Position numbers and translations under genes: made by a program. The notes beneath the pieces were generated by a model. That model was not told where the DNA came from and searched no databases. It saw nothing but the letters and a program-made list of their open reading frames with translations. From Hungatella sp. UBA3402 (GTDB taxonomy: Bacteria; Bacillota; Clostridia; Lachnospirales; Lachnospiraceae), in assembly GCA_002358555.1 (NCBI GenBank), contig DEPC01000057.1, forward strand, positions 1 through 20,286: a stretch of 20,286 bases of DNA, in the 5' to 3' direction. Of the stretch, positions 6,496 to 14,665 are shown piece by piece (the stretch's first letter is position 1; every line of letters starts with the position of its first letter).

Positions 6496-7884
6496 ATGTC
6501 ACAACAAAAAGTAAATCAGGATATGGGAAAAGGGAGTATTCCTCAATTAATGTTAAATCTGGCGATTCCGGCAGTGGTAGCCCAACTTATTAACATGCTA
6601 TACAATATTGTAGACCGGATTTATATAGGACATATTCCAGAGGCAGGAGCCTCAGCTTTGACAGGAGTAGGGTTATTTTTGCCTATTTTAATGATGATTA
6701 ATGCCTTTGCCATGCTTGCAGGCTCCGGTGGTGCTCCAAGGGCAGCTATCGCTATGGGAAAAAATGACCAGAGGGAAGCACAGAAGATTTTGGGAAACTG
6801 TTTTTCTGTGCTCATGATGTTTGCAGTGGTGCTGACTGTGGTATTTTATATCTTTGCGCCCCAGTTACTCAGGCTATTTGGTGCCAGTGATGTGACATTG
6901 CCTTATGGTCTGTCCTATGCGCGCATTTATATTTTAGGAACTGTTTTTGTAATGATTGTTATGGGCATGAATCCTTTTATTACCACTCAGGGATTTGCCA
7001 AATTTAGCATGATAACTACTGTAGTGGGGGCTGTATGCAATATTATTTTGGACCCTATTTTGATATTTGGTTTTCATATGGGAGTGCAGGGAGCTGCTGT
7101 TGCTACAGTAATCAGTCAGGCAGTCAGCGCTGTATGGGTTTTGATTTTTCTGCGGGGCTCTAAAACCATGCTTCGACTGACATTATCTGATATGAAGATT
7201 GTTCCAGAGGTGATTCTTCCATGTCTAGCATTGGGGATTTCTACCTTTGTGATGCTCAGTACAGAAAGTATTTTGAATATTAGCTTTAACAGTAGTTTGT
7301 CTCGGTTTGGTGGAGATGTCGCTGTAGGAGCTATGACGATTATTTCTTCCTGTAATCAGTTGGTAACATTGCCATTGCAAGGAATTTGTCAGGGCGGGCA
7401 GCCTATTATGAGCTATAATTTCGGTGCAGATAAAAAGGAACGAGTAAAACAAGCTTTTATCTGCCAGTTTTCGGCATGTGTAGGTTATGCTACATTGTTA
7501 TGGATACTGTTTTTGATTGTGCCTCAGATATTTGCAGGTATTTTCAGTAGTGATTCTTCATTGGTGGATTATACAGTTTGGTCTATGAGAATCTATATGG
7601 CAGGAATTTTTTCTACAGGAGTGCAGATTTCCTGTCAACAGACCTTTATGGCATTGGGACAAGCCAAGATTAGCCTATTTATGGCATGTTTAAGAAAGCT
7701 GGTGCTGTTGATTCCGTTGATTTTTATTTTACCGCATATTTTTTCTAATCAGGTCTTTGGGGTATTTGTAGCAGAGCCAATCAGCGATATTCTGGCAGCA
7801 TCGGTTACTGGATTTATGCTGTTTTCACGCCTCAATAGGATTTTGGAGAAGGGAAGTTCGCTGGCGAAAAAAGGAAAAAACTAA
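6496..7884 (+). CDS. MATE-family multidrug/cation efflux pump (MepA-like)
   Basis: The 462-residue protein has about twelve hydrophobic segments and the two-fold MATE layout. The N-terminal GKGSIPQLMLNLAIPAVVAQ start, the TM1 stretch NMLYNIVDRIYIGHI and the GAPRAAIAMGKND loop are typical of the MepA subgroup, which exchanges Na+ or H+ for drugs or small cations. In the second half PLQGICQGGQPIMSYNFGA is the matching conserved region. I chose ATG 6496 because AAGGAG sits 9 bases upstream; a longer frame from 6448 lacks one. I see no terminator-type leader such as guanidine riboswitches that precede some mepA genes. Substrate is unknown. Confidence 0.92.
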   Translation: MSQQKVNQDMGKGSIPQLMLNLAIPAVVAQLINMLYNIVDRIYIGHIPEAGASALTGVGLFLPILMMINAFAMLAGSGGAPRAAIAMGKNDQREAQKILGNCFSVLMMFAVVLTVVFYIFAPQLLRLFGASDVTLPYGLSYARIYILGTVFVMIVMGMNPFITTQGFAKFSMITTVVGAVCNIILDPILIFGFHMGVQGAAVATVISQAVSAVWVLIFLRGSKTMLRLTLSDMKIVPEVILPCLALGISTFVMLSTESILNISFNSSLSRFGGDVAVGAMTIISSCNQLVTLPLQGICQGGQPIMSYNFGADKKERVKQAFICQFSACVGYATLLWILFLIVPQIFAGIFSSDSSLVDYTVWSMRIYMAGIFSTGVQISCQQTFMALGQAKISLFMACLRKLVLLIPLIFILPHIFSNQVFGVFVAEPISDILAASVTGFMLFSRLNRILEKGSSLAKKGKN

Positions 7885-7905
7885 ATTTTAAGAAAAGAGA
7901 GTTTA

Positions 7906-9001
7906 ATGATGGCAGATTTCATTTTGGAACAACAAATGGAACATGTGGTAAATAAAAAGGCAAAAGAATATTTATAAGAAGTTCTATCAAGTTATAGAAA
8001 TAAAAATTATCGTTCTTGTATAGTAGTACTTTATACTACTGTTATTTTTGATTTATTACAAAAGTTCAAAATGGGAGATGGATTTAATTGAAGATATATA
8101 CGAAAAAACTAAAATAATATCCGCAGTTGAAAAAGAAGAATTAATTAGTTTAAAAAATGTGAGAAACTATGCGGCCCATCCAATCATAAATATTGATGAT
8201 GATAAATTAGACCTAAAACCTATTACGAAAGAAACAGTTAGCGACTTGCTAAGAAAAGCATTTGAAATTGTATTTCTACGTGATGCAATTCTTGCAAAAA
8301 ACATAGTGGAAGATATTATTTCTGAAATAAATGAATTTTACAACAGAGCAGAAACAGATGGTTTAGAAAAATTTTTAAATATAAAATATTTTAAAAGAAT
8401 GACTAAAGAAAAAAAGGATCATTTATTTAAAACACTGTGGAAATTTGTATTTATTCTTACTGATAATGAGTGTGATAGAAATAGACAGTCGAATTATTGG
8501 GGATTCGTATTTTTATATAAGGAAAATAGAGACCACTATTTAGAACTAATCAGGGAACATAAGAACTATTATTCAGAAAAATTAGAGCTAGAAACGATAC
8601 AACAAGTGGACAATAAATGGAACAATATTTCTTATTTTAAGAAAAGAAGGAGAATGATACATATTATTAAATTGTTGCAGTATGATCCTAAAATCTATAC
8701 TTGTCTAAATGACTATGGTAAAAATATTATACAACAATCTATTAAACATATGTATATAGATGTGAATGTTATTAACACTCCAATCTGGGAGATTGGCAAC
8801 AAAAATGAAAATTATAAAAGTCTTTTTAAAGAACAAGTCAGGCTGCAAGCTGATGCTTTGTTCTTGGCTGATGATTGTCAAAAACATTTTGAGATGATAT
8901 TTAACATGATTAATAACTATCAAGATGGCCATCTGGTTGGATTGCGAATACTGGCGGCGATTGTGGGAGCATCGAAGGCACACAGCAATCGGCTTTCATA
9001 G
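7906..9001 (+). pseudogene. Broken HEPN-like protein gene
   Basis: A start ATGATGGCA (7906) opens MMADFILEQQMEHVVNKKAK, stopped by TAA at 7975-7977. The same frame then continues EVLSSYRNKNYRSCIVVLY to LLQKF at about 8068, after which the protein sense resumes in another frame (KSSKWEMDLIEDIYEKT, from about 8065). That frame runs to 9001 and is the only long open part (8048-9001, TTG start). It includes RNYAAHP, matching the Rx4-6H motif of HEPN domains, often ribonucleases in toxin and defence systems. The join looks like an internal deletion with frame change. The last 25 codons differ in base composition from the rest. A sequencing error cannot be excluded, but two separate lesions favour real decay. 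No partner antitoxin is visible. Confidence 0.65.
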
Positions 9002-9063
9002 GGCAGCTGGTGCAACATCAAAAGTTATATGGAAACTTAAGAAGAAAAACAAGGACTTTGCCT

Positions 9064-10095
9064 ATGGATAAATGGTTATTAGAACAACTGAAAACAGTGA
9101 CTCCTGAGGAGCAAGCTTATCTAAATGGAGATAGTCAGGTAAGAAAGGATATTTATACATATCCATGCCAAGAAGATACGGCTTGTAAAATGTCCAAAGG
9201 ATATACAGAAAAAGACTATTTTGAGATTGATTGCCAGTTATTTTTGCAGGAGGGAAAACTGCTAACTGTGCGTCATCACAGCCGCTTTGTAGAGTTTCCA
9301 GTGCACAAGCATAATTATATTGAAATTGTATATGTTTGTGCAGGAAAGATTATTCATTATATTGATGGCAAAGAGTTGGTTATGGGACCTGGAGATATGT
9401 TATTCATGAATCAATATGTAGAACACAGTGTAAAACGGGCTGAAGTAGAGGATATTGGTATCAATTTTATTGCTCTTCCCGAGTTTTTTGATATTCCTTT
9501 ACAGATGATGGGAAAACACAATGTGATAGCAGATTTTCTGGTAGGGACATTAAGGCAGAATCATCCAGTTCCTCAATATCTCATGTTTCAGTTGGAGGAG
9601 CAAAAACCAATATCCAACCTTATGGAAAATATGATTAGCTCTATTATTTGGCAAAGTGAAAATGAAGATGTTATCAATCAGTATTCTATGGGGCTTGTAT
9701 TTTTATATTTAATCAATCATATGGATATGTTGACAAGAGATTCTTCCCAAAACTATGAAGATGTATTGATTCAGGCAACCCTAAAATATATTGACACCCA
9801 ATATAAGACAGCTAATTTAGGGCGTATAGCGGAAGATTTCCATCAGTCTCTTCCTGTTTTAAGCAAATTGATTAAGAAACATACAGGATATACATTTCAG
9901 GAACTGCTGCTGCGGAAACGATTTCAGAAGGCAGTTATGTTTTTGGTGGAAACGCAACTTTCTGTAGAAGAGATAGCTACACAGATTGGATACGAAAATT
10001 TGAGCTATTTTTACAGACAATTTAAGGCTCGATGTGGTATGACACCGAGTAATTACCGGAAATGCCATAAAAATGATACAATAATAAAGATTTGA
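9064..10095 (+). CDS. AraC-family transcriptional regulator, probable rhamnose operon activator
   Basis: The 343-residue protein has an N-terminal cupin-type sensor domain (about 70-125; FPVHKHNYIEIVYV and GPGDMLFMNQYVEH) and a C-terminal double helix-turn-helix domain (about 236-334), with LGRIAEDFHQSLPVLSKLIK and the family signature IATQIGYENLSYFYRQFKAR. Sugar-responsive AraC regulators of this build usually sit next to the operon they control, here rhaMBAD-fucO starting 461 bases downstream. I chose ATG 9064 because AAGGA lies 8 bases upstream. The longer frame from GTG 9010 crosses the odd GC-rich stretch after the HEPN remnant and has no clear ribosome site. Specificity for rhamnose is inferred from position only. 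Confidence 0.85.
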   Translation: MDKWLLEQLKTVTPEEQAYLNGDSQVRKDIYTYPCQEDTACKMSKGYTEKDYFEIDCQLFLQEGKLLTVRHHSRFVEFPVHKHNYIEIVYVCAGKIIHYIDGKELVMGPGDMLFMNQYVEHSVKRAEVEDIGINFIALPEFFDIPLQMMGKHNVIADFLVGTLRQNHPVPQYLMFQLEEQKPISNLMENMISSIIWQSENEDVINQYSMGLVFLYLINHMDMLTRDSSQNYEDVLIQATLKYIDTQYKTANLGRIAEDFHQSLPVLSKLIKKHTGYTFQELLLRKRFQKAVMFLVETQLSVEEIATQIGYENLSYFYRQFKARCGMTPSNYRKCHKNDTIIKI

Positions 10096-10098
10096 AAT

Positions 10099-10150
10099 AG
10101 GGCTTTATATCAGAAAGTCTGGCAGCTTAGATTTTCTGATATAAAGCCCT
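10099..10150 (+). terminator. Long stem-loop after the AraC gene, probable terminator
   Basis: AGGGCTTTATATCAGAAA (10099-10116) pairs perfectly over 18 bp with TTTCTGATATAAAGCCCT (10133-10150) around a 16-base loop. It starts 4 bases after the AraC stop codon. The trailing sequence TAAAAGTTTGTTG is only moderately T-rich, so it may terminate weakly or mainly protect the mRNA end. Confidence 0.65.
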
Positions 10151-10190
10151 TAAAAGTTTGTTGTATTACTTTTGGCTACCAGCAGTCCAG

Positions 10191-10260
10191 AAAATAAGGA
10201 CAGTATTTTGGTTAAAACAGAACATTAAAGAAGCCTTGGATTTCTGATAAAATAAGAACA
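10191..10260 (+). repeat. Direct repeat AAAATAAGRACA, possible regulator sites
   Basis: AAAATAAGGACA (10191-10202) and AAAATAAGAACA (10249-10260) are near-identical, 58 bases start to start, in the region between the AraC regulator and the rhamnose genes. AraC proteins often bind direct repeats upstream of their operons, but the spacing here is wide and AT-rich matches can occur by chance. Confidence 0.2.
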
Positions 10261-10319
10261 TCTTACATAACAAGCGTATTGAAAAAATGTACTGTCGTAA
10301 ATTTTCAGATATATCCTAG

Positions 10320-10488
10320 AGCGTGTTTGAAAATTACTTAATCTTCGTCAATATGCCGAAAATCAGTAAAAAATATTCTGGAAATAGGGCTGTTTTCTGC
10401 CGTATAAGAGGCATAAATGATGATTAAACTTACTTTCAATTCATATTTTGATATTATTTTTGTGCAATTTTTAATTTTCAAACACGCT
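10320..10488. mobile_element. MITE-like element with perfect terminal inverted repeats
   Basis: The ends AGCGTGTTTGAAAATTA (10320-10336) and its exact complement (10472-10488) are perfect 17-bp inverted repeats. Each is flanked by CTAG (10316-10319 and 10489-10492), which fits a 4-bp target duplication of the CTAG type used by some IS5-family transposases. CTAG is itself a palindrome, so it could instead be part of a 21-bp repeat. The 169-bp body has no plausible transposase frame. It sits about 65 bases upstream of rhaM and may have moved or split the operon's control region. Confidence 0.75.
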
Positions 10489-10556
10489 CTAGTGAATCTT
10501 GGTATAGTACTAAAGCTTATATGCCCAGTTAGAACAGTACAGGAAAGGAATGATTT

Positions 10557-10871
10557 ATGGTAAGAAAAGGGTTTAAGATGCATCTGTATCCAGGAAAGGC
10601 AGAAGAATATCAGAGACGTCACCAGGAACTTTGGCCGGAGATGAAAGCAATGATTCATGAATATGGCGGACATAACTATTCTATTTATCTGGACACAGAA
10701 ACAAATGTTCTTTTTGGATATCTGGAAGTGGAAGATGAGGAGACCTGGGCGAAATCCGCTGATACAGCAATCAATCGAAAATGGTGGGATTATATGGCAG
10801 ATATCATGGACACAAATTCAGATAACAGCCCTGTCTGTACCGATTTAAAGCCAGTATTTCATCTTGATTGA
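10557..10871 (+). CDS. rhaM: L-rhamnose mutarotase
   Basis: This 104-residue protein interconverts the alpha and beta anomers of L-rhamnose, supplying the form used by the isomerase. It matches RhaM along its full length: MVRKGFKMHLYPG start, EEYQRRHQELWPEM with the catalytic His22, GGHNYSIYLD with Tyr41, and the RKWWDYMADIM and NSPVCTDLKPVFHLD end. GGAAAGGA lies 7 bases upstream of the ATG. It is the first gene of the rhamnose operon; rhaB starts 15 bases after its stop. No strong promoter is evident in the 64 bases between the MITE-like element and the start codon, which fits an activator-dependent promoter or one upstream of the element. Confidence 0.95.
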   Translation: MVRKGFKMHLYPGKAEEYQRRHQELWPEMKAMIHEYGGHNYSIYLDTETNVLFGYLEVEDEETWAKSADTAINRKWWDYMADIMDTNSDNSPVCTDLKPVFHLD

Positions 10872-10886
10872 GAGGAGGAAAGTAAG

Positions 10887-12293
10887 ATGGCAGGATATTA
10901 TCTGGCAGTAGATATCGGAGCTTCCAGCGGTCGGCATATTTTAGGACATTTGGAGCAGGGAAAAATGGTTCTGGAAGAGATATATCGTTTTGAAAATGGC
11001 ATGGATAGGCAGGGCGGAAAGCTTTTGTGGGATACCGAACGGCTTTTTAAGGAAATTGTAAAGGGCATGAGGATGTGTCGGGAGTTAAATAAGATTCCAG
11101 TTAGCATATCGATTGATACATGGGCAGTTGATTATGTGCTTTTGGATAGCCAGGATACTATTCTTGGCAATACCTATGGATACAGAGATAATCGAACAGC
11201 AGAAATGGATAGAGAAGTGTATCCGTTAATTTCAGAGCAGGAACTGTACACTAGAACAGGAATCCAGAAGCAGATATTCAACACGATATATCAGTTGATG
11301 GCAGTTAAAATACAGACACCAGAGTTGCTTGAAAGAACAGAGACATTTCTTATGCTGCCAGATTATTTTCAATTTTTGTTGACTGGAAATAAGATTTCTG
11401 AATATACCAATGGAACTTCAACTCAGCTTGTGAGCCCTGTAGATAAACAATGGGACAAAGAACTGATTCGGCTGTTGGGATATCCTGAGCATATGTTTTG
11501 CCCCCTTCAGATGCCAGGGACAGAGGTGGGAAAATTAAAACCAGAGATACAAGAACAGGTGGGATTTAACTGTAAGGTTGTACTCTGCGCCAGCCATGAC
11601 ACTGCGTCAGCAGTGATGGCAATGCCCTTGCTTGAAGGAGATGGCTTATATATCAGCTCAGGAACTTGGTCCCTTATGGGAACTGAGGTATTGGAGGCAA
11701 TATGTACAGAGGAAAGCCAGCGAAACAATTTTACCAATGAAGGCGGTTATGAATATCGCTTCCGGTATCTCAAAAATATTATGGGATTATGGATGATTCA
11801 GTCTGTACGCCATGAACTCAAAGATGCATACTCTTTTGCTCAACTCTGTGAGATGGCAGCCGAGAATCGGGATTTTCCTTCTCGTGTAGATGTCAATGAC
11901 AATAAGTTCTTGGCACCAGAAAACATGACAGAGGAAATCCAAAAATATTGCAGAGAGACCGGACAAAAGGTGCCTGTCACACCAGGAGAGATTGCTGCAG
12001 TTATCTATCAAAGCTTAGCAGAATGTTATGGAAAGACTGTGAAGGAATTAGAACATAATACAGGAAAAATTTATGAAAGTATCCATATTATTGGAGGAGG
12101 TTCCAATGCAGCCTATCTCAATCAACTGACTGCCAATGTTTCAGGAAAAACTGTCTATGCAGGACCTGGAGAGGCAACAGCAGTAGGAAATATAATGGCA
12201 CAGATGATAGAAGGGCAGGAATTAAAAAATTTAGAAGAGGCAAGAAGATGTGTATTTGATTCGTTTGGAATCAAGGAATACAGACCTCAATAG
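10887..12293 (+). CDS. rhaB: Rhamnulokinase
   Basis: This kinase phosphorylates L-rhamnulose at C1 with ATP. It has 468 residues and the FGGY sugar-kinase fold: the N-terminal phosphate loop LAVDIGASSGRHILG (6-20), the substrate region DTWAVDYVLLD, the catalytic Asp238 in CASHDTASAV, the second phosphate motif GLYISSGTWSLMG (254-266) and the C-terminal adenosine motif HIIGGGSNAAYLNQL. The RhaB-type GYRDNRT and YQLMAV segments separate it from xylulokinases. A strong GAGGAGG precedes the ATG. It sits between rhaM and rhaA, with 98 bases and no visible terminator before rhaA. Confidence 0.96.
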   Translation: MAGYYLAVDIGASSGRHILGHLEQGKMVLEEIYRFENGMDRQGGKLLWDTERLFKEIVKGMRMCRELNKIPVSISIDTWAVDYVLLDSQDTILGNTYGYRDNRTAEMDREVYPLISEQELYTRTGIQKQIFNTIYQLMAVKIQTPELLERTETFLMLPDYFQFLLTGNKISEYTNGTSTQLVSPVDKQWDKELIRLLGYPEHMFCPLQMPGTEVGKLKPEIQEQVGFNCKVVLCASHDTASAVMAMPLLEGDGLYISSGTWSLMGTEVLEAICTEESQRNNFTNEGGYEYRFRYLKNIMGLWMIQSVRHELKDAYSFAQLCEMAAENRDFPSRVDVNDNKFLAPENMTEEIQKYCRETGQKVPVTPGEIAAVIYQSLAECYGKTVKELEHNTGKIYESIHIIGGGSNAAYLNQLTANVSGKTVYAGPGEATAVGNIMAQMIEGQELKNLEEARRCVFDSFGIKEYRPQ

Positions 12294-12391
12294 AGATATT
12301 AACATGTGGTTTTCTGAAAGATATAGTCAGAATATTCGGCAAAGGTTCGCAATTAGCTAAATGGTAATTCAGATAAAAAGGAGAAGGAAAA

Positions 12392-13648
12392 ATGACAGAA
12401 AAAGAACGATATGAATCAGCAAAAGAACTGTATAAAAAGATAGGCGTAGACACCGATGCAGCGATTGCCAAGTTAAAAGAAATTCCAGTATCTCTTCATT
12501 GCTGGCAGGGAGATGATGTAATTGGATTTGACCATGATGGCCCTCTGACCGGAGGCATCCAGACTACTGGAAATTATCCAGGCAAGGCAACCACCCCAGA
12601 AGAACTGATGGAAGATATTGATGAAGTCTTAAAGCTGACTCCTGGAAAGAAGAAATTGAACCTTCATGCCAGCTATGCGATTTTTGAAGATGGAGAGTTT
12701 GTGGACAGAGATAAGCTGGAACCCAAGCATTTTACAAAATGGGTGGAATTTGCAAAGGAAAGAAATCTAGGGATAGATTTCAATCCAACATTCTTTTCTC
12801 ACGATAAAATGAAAGATGGTCAGACTCTTTCCAGCACAGATGAAGAAATCCGACGTTTCTGGATTGAACATGGAAAGGCGTGTATCCGCATTTCTGAATA
12901 TTTTGCCAAAGAGACAGGAGTTCCCTGTGTTATGAATATTTGGACGGGAGATGGGTCCAAGGATATTCCAGCAGACCGTTTAGGCCCCAGAGAGCGCTAT
13001 AAGTCAGCGATTGAAGAGATTATCGCAGAACCTCATGAGCCTAAACTTGTAAAACCCTGTGTAGAATCTAAAGTATTTGGAATTGGTGTGGAATCCTATA
13101 CCGTAGGAAGTGCCGAATTTGCCTTGTCTTTTGCAGCAACACATGAGGGCTGTCTTCCTCTGATGGATAATGGGCATTATCATCCCACAGAAATGGTTTC
13201 TGATAAGATTCCAGCATTGCTTGCATTTTTCCCAGAAATTGCCCTTCATATTACTCGCCCTGTAAGATGGGATTCTGACCATGTAGTGCTCTTTGATGAT
13301 GAGACAAAAGAGATGGCCAAAGAAATTGTAAGAAATAATGCCTTGGACCGAGTAGATATGGCTCTGGATTATTTTGACGCGAGTATCAACCGTATTTCTG
13401 CATGGACAGTGGGATTCCGCAGTTGGCAAAAGGCACTGTTATCGGCTCTTTGCACTCCTTATGAAAAGTTAAAGAACCTGCAGGATGCAGGAAACTGGAC
13501 AGAACTTATGGTACATCAGGAAGCATTAAAAACCATGCCTTTTGGAGATGTGTGGAGCGAATATTGCAGACAATGCAATACATCAGAGGATAGCTGGTTT
13601 GAAGAAGTAAAGCGCTATGAAGCAGAGGTACTTTCCAAGAGAAAATAG
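12392..13648 (+). CDS. rhaA: L-rhamnose isomerase
   Basis: It isomerises L-rhamnose to L-rhamnulose in the cytoplasm, using bound divalent metal ions. The 418-residue length is that of the RhaA family. Metal-site residues are seen as Glu234 in GVESYTVGS, Asp259 in MDNGHYHPTE and the Asp294/Asp296/His297 group in RWDSDHVV. Other RhaA hallmarks are SLHCWQGDDV near 34-43 and NIWTGDGSKDIPADR near 182-196. GGAGAAGG lies before the ATG. It is the third gene of the operon and is followed by a 143-base gap with a stem-loop before rhaD. Confidence 0.97.
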   Translation: MTEKERYESAKELYKKIGVDTDAAIAKLKEIPVSLHCWQGDDVIGFDHDGPLTGGIQTTGNYPGKATTPEELMEDIDEVLKLTPGKKKLNLHASYAIFEDGEFVDRDKLEPKHFTKWVEFAKERNLGIDFNPTFFSHDKMKDGQTLSSTDEEIRRFWIEHGKACIRISEYFAKETGVPCVMNIWTGDGSKDIPADRLGPRERYKSAIEEIIAEPHEPKLVKPCVESKVFGIGVESYTVGSAEFALSFAATHEGCLPLMDNGHYHPTEMVSDKIPALLAFFPEIALHITRPVRWDSDHVVLFDDETKEMAKEIVRNNALDRVDMALDYFDASINRISAWTVGFRSWQKALLSALCTPYEKLKNLQDAGNWTELMVHQEALKTMPFGDVWSEYCRQCNTSEDSWFEEVKRYEAEVLSKRK

Positions 13649-13709
13649 AATGTAGAGAAAAATCCAATTTGAATTTGTTATAAGTTTTTATAGAATAAGG
13701 AACAGCCAA

Positions 13710-13773
13710 TATTAGGTACTTTTGAAGACTTCTTAAAAAATAGGATAGAAAGAAAATTCAAGAGTACCTAATA
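13710..13773 (+). repeat. Intra-operon stem-loop between rhaA and rhaD
   Basis: TATTAGGTACTTTTGAA (13710-13726) pairs with TTCAAGAGTACCTAATA (13757-13773), 16 of 17 positions, around a 30-base A-rich loop. It ends 18 bases before the rhaD start, close to the ribosome binding site AGGAGG. It could be an mRNA processing or stability element, or a weak terminator (an A-rich rather than T-rich run follows). Confidence 0.6.
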
Positions 13774-13791
13774 AAAAACAGGAGGAACTAT

Positions 13792-14616
13792 ATGAAGATT
13801 TTAGATGCAGAATTTGTACAGGGATTTATCCGTATGGCAAATGACGGATGGGAGCAGGGATGGCATGAGAGGAACGGCGGAAATCTCTCTTATCGTATCA
13901 AGCCAGAGGAGATAGATTCTGTAAAGGAGGATTTTGAGCCAAAGGACTGGCAGACGATTGGAACTTCGGTTCCAAAACTTGCAAACGAGTATTTTCTGGT
14001 GACTGGAAGCGGCAAATATTTTCGCAATGTATCTATTAAACCAGAAGATTCCATCTGTATCATTGAGGTAGATAGTAAGGGAGAAAATTATCGCATTGTC
14101 TGGGGATTGGTTAATGGAGGGCGGCCCACATCTGAATTGCCATCCCATTTAATGAATCATGAGGTGAAAATGCTTGCATCTAACGGCAAACACAGAGTGA
14201 TTTATCATGCTCATACTACCAATGTGATTGCTTTGACCTTTGTTCTGCCTTTAGAAGACCGAGTATTTACCAGAGAACTTTGGGAAATGGCAACCGAATG
14301 TCCAGTTGTTTTCCCAGATGGAGTAGGAGTTGTGCCATGGATGGTGCCAGGAGGCAGAGATATTGCTGTAGCTACCAGTGAATTGATGAAAAAATATGAT
14401 GTGGCAATCTGGGCTCATCATGGCATGTTTGCATCGGGAGAGGACTTTGACTTAACCTTTGGATTGATGCATACAGTAGAAAAATCAGCAGAGATATTGG
14501 TTAAGATGCTGTCCATGCAGCCTAATAAGCTGCAAACCATCACTCCGCAGAATTTCCGTGACTTGGCAGTAGATTTTCATGTTCATTTGCCAGAAGAGTT
14601 CTTGTACGAAAAATAA
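13792..14616 (+). CDS. rhaD: Rhamnulose-1-phosphate aldolase
   Basis: This class II aldolase splits L-rhamnulose 1-phosphate into dihydroxyacetone phosphate and L-lactaldehyde. At 274 residues it is the size of E. coli RhaD, and key residues align at an offset of two: catalytic Glu115 in GRPTSELPSHL and the zinc ligands His139 and His141 in YHAHTTN and His210 in WAHHGMF. The phosphate-binding NGGNLSYR (28-35) and TGSGKYF (71-77) loops are present. AGGAGG lies 7 bases upstream. fucO follows 49 bases after the stop with its own ribosome site and no terminator, so both are in one transcript. Confidence 0.96.
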   Translation: MKILDAEFVQGFIRMANDGWEQGWHERNGGNLSYRIKPEEIDSVKEDFEPKDWQTIGTSVPKLANEYFLVTGSGKYFRNVSIKPEDSICIIEVDSKGENYRIVWGLVNGGRPTSELPSHLMNHEVKMLASNGKHRVIYHAHTTNVIALTFVLPLEDRVFTRELWEMATECPVVFPDGVGVVPWMVPGGRDIAVATSELMKKYDVAIWAHHGMFASGEDFDLTFGLMHTVEKSAEILVKMLSMQPNKLQTITPQNFRDLAVDFHVHLPEEFLYEK

Positions 14617-14665
14617 GAAAGTGGTAAAATAGGATAATAAAACTATCATTGAGGAGGGATTTATT

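Noticed and set aside
8022..8040. AGTAGTA/TACTACT hairpin
   Set aside because: It falls inside protein-like sequence of the broken HEPN gene (CIVVLYTTV) and has no promoter or T-run beside it, so it is probably incidental.
10338..10673. 111-residue minus-strand frame covering the MITE-like element and the rhaM start
   Set aside because: It crosses both element boundaries and the start of a clear rhaM gene, has no ribosome site and no transposase-like motif.
13004..13429. 141-residue minus-strand frame
   Set aside because: It is a shadow of rhaA over its conserved metal-binding region.
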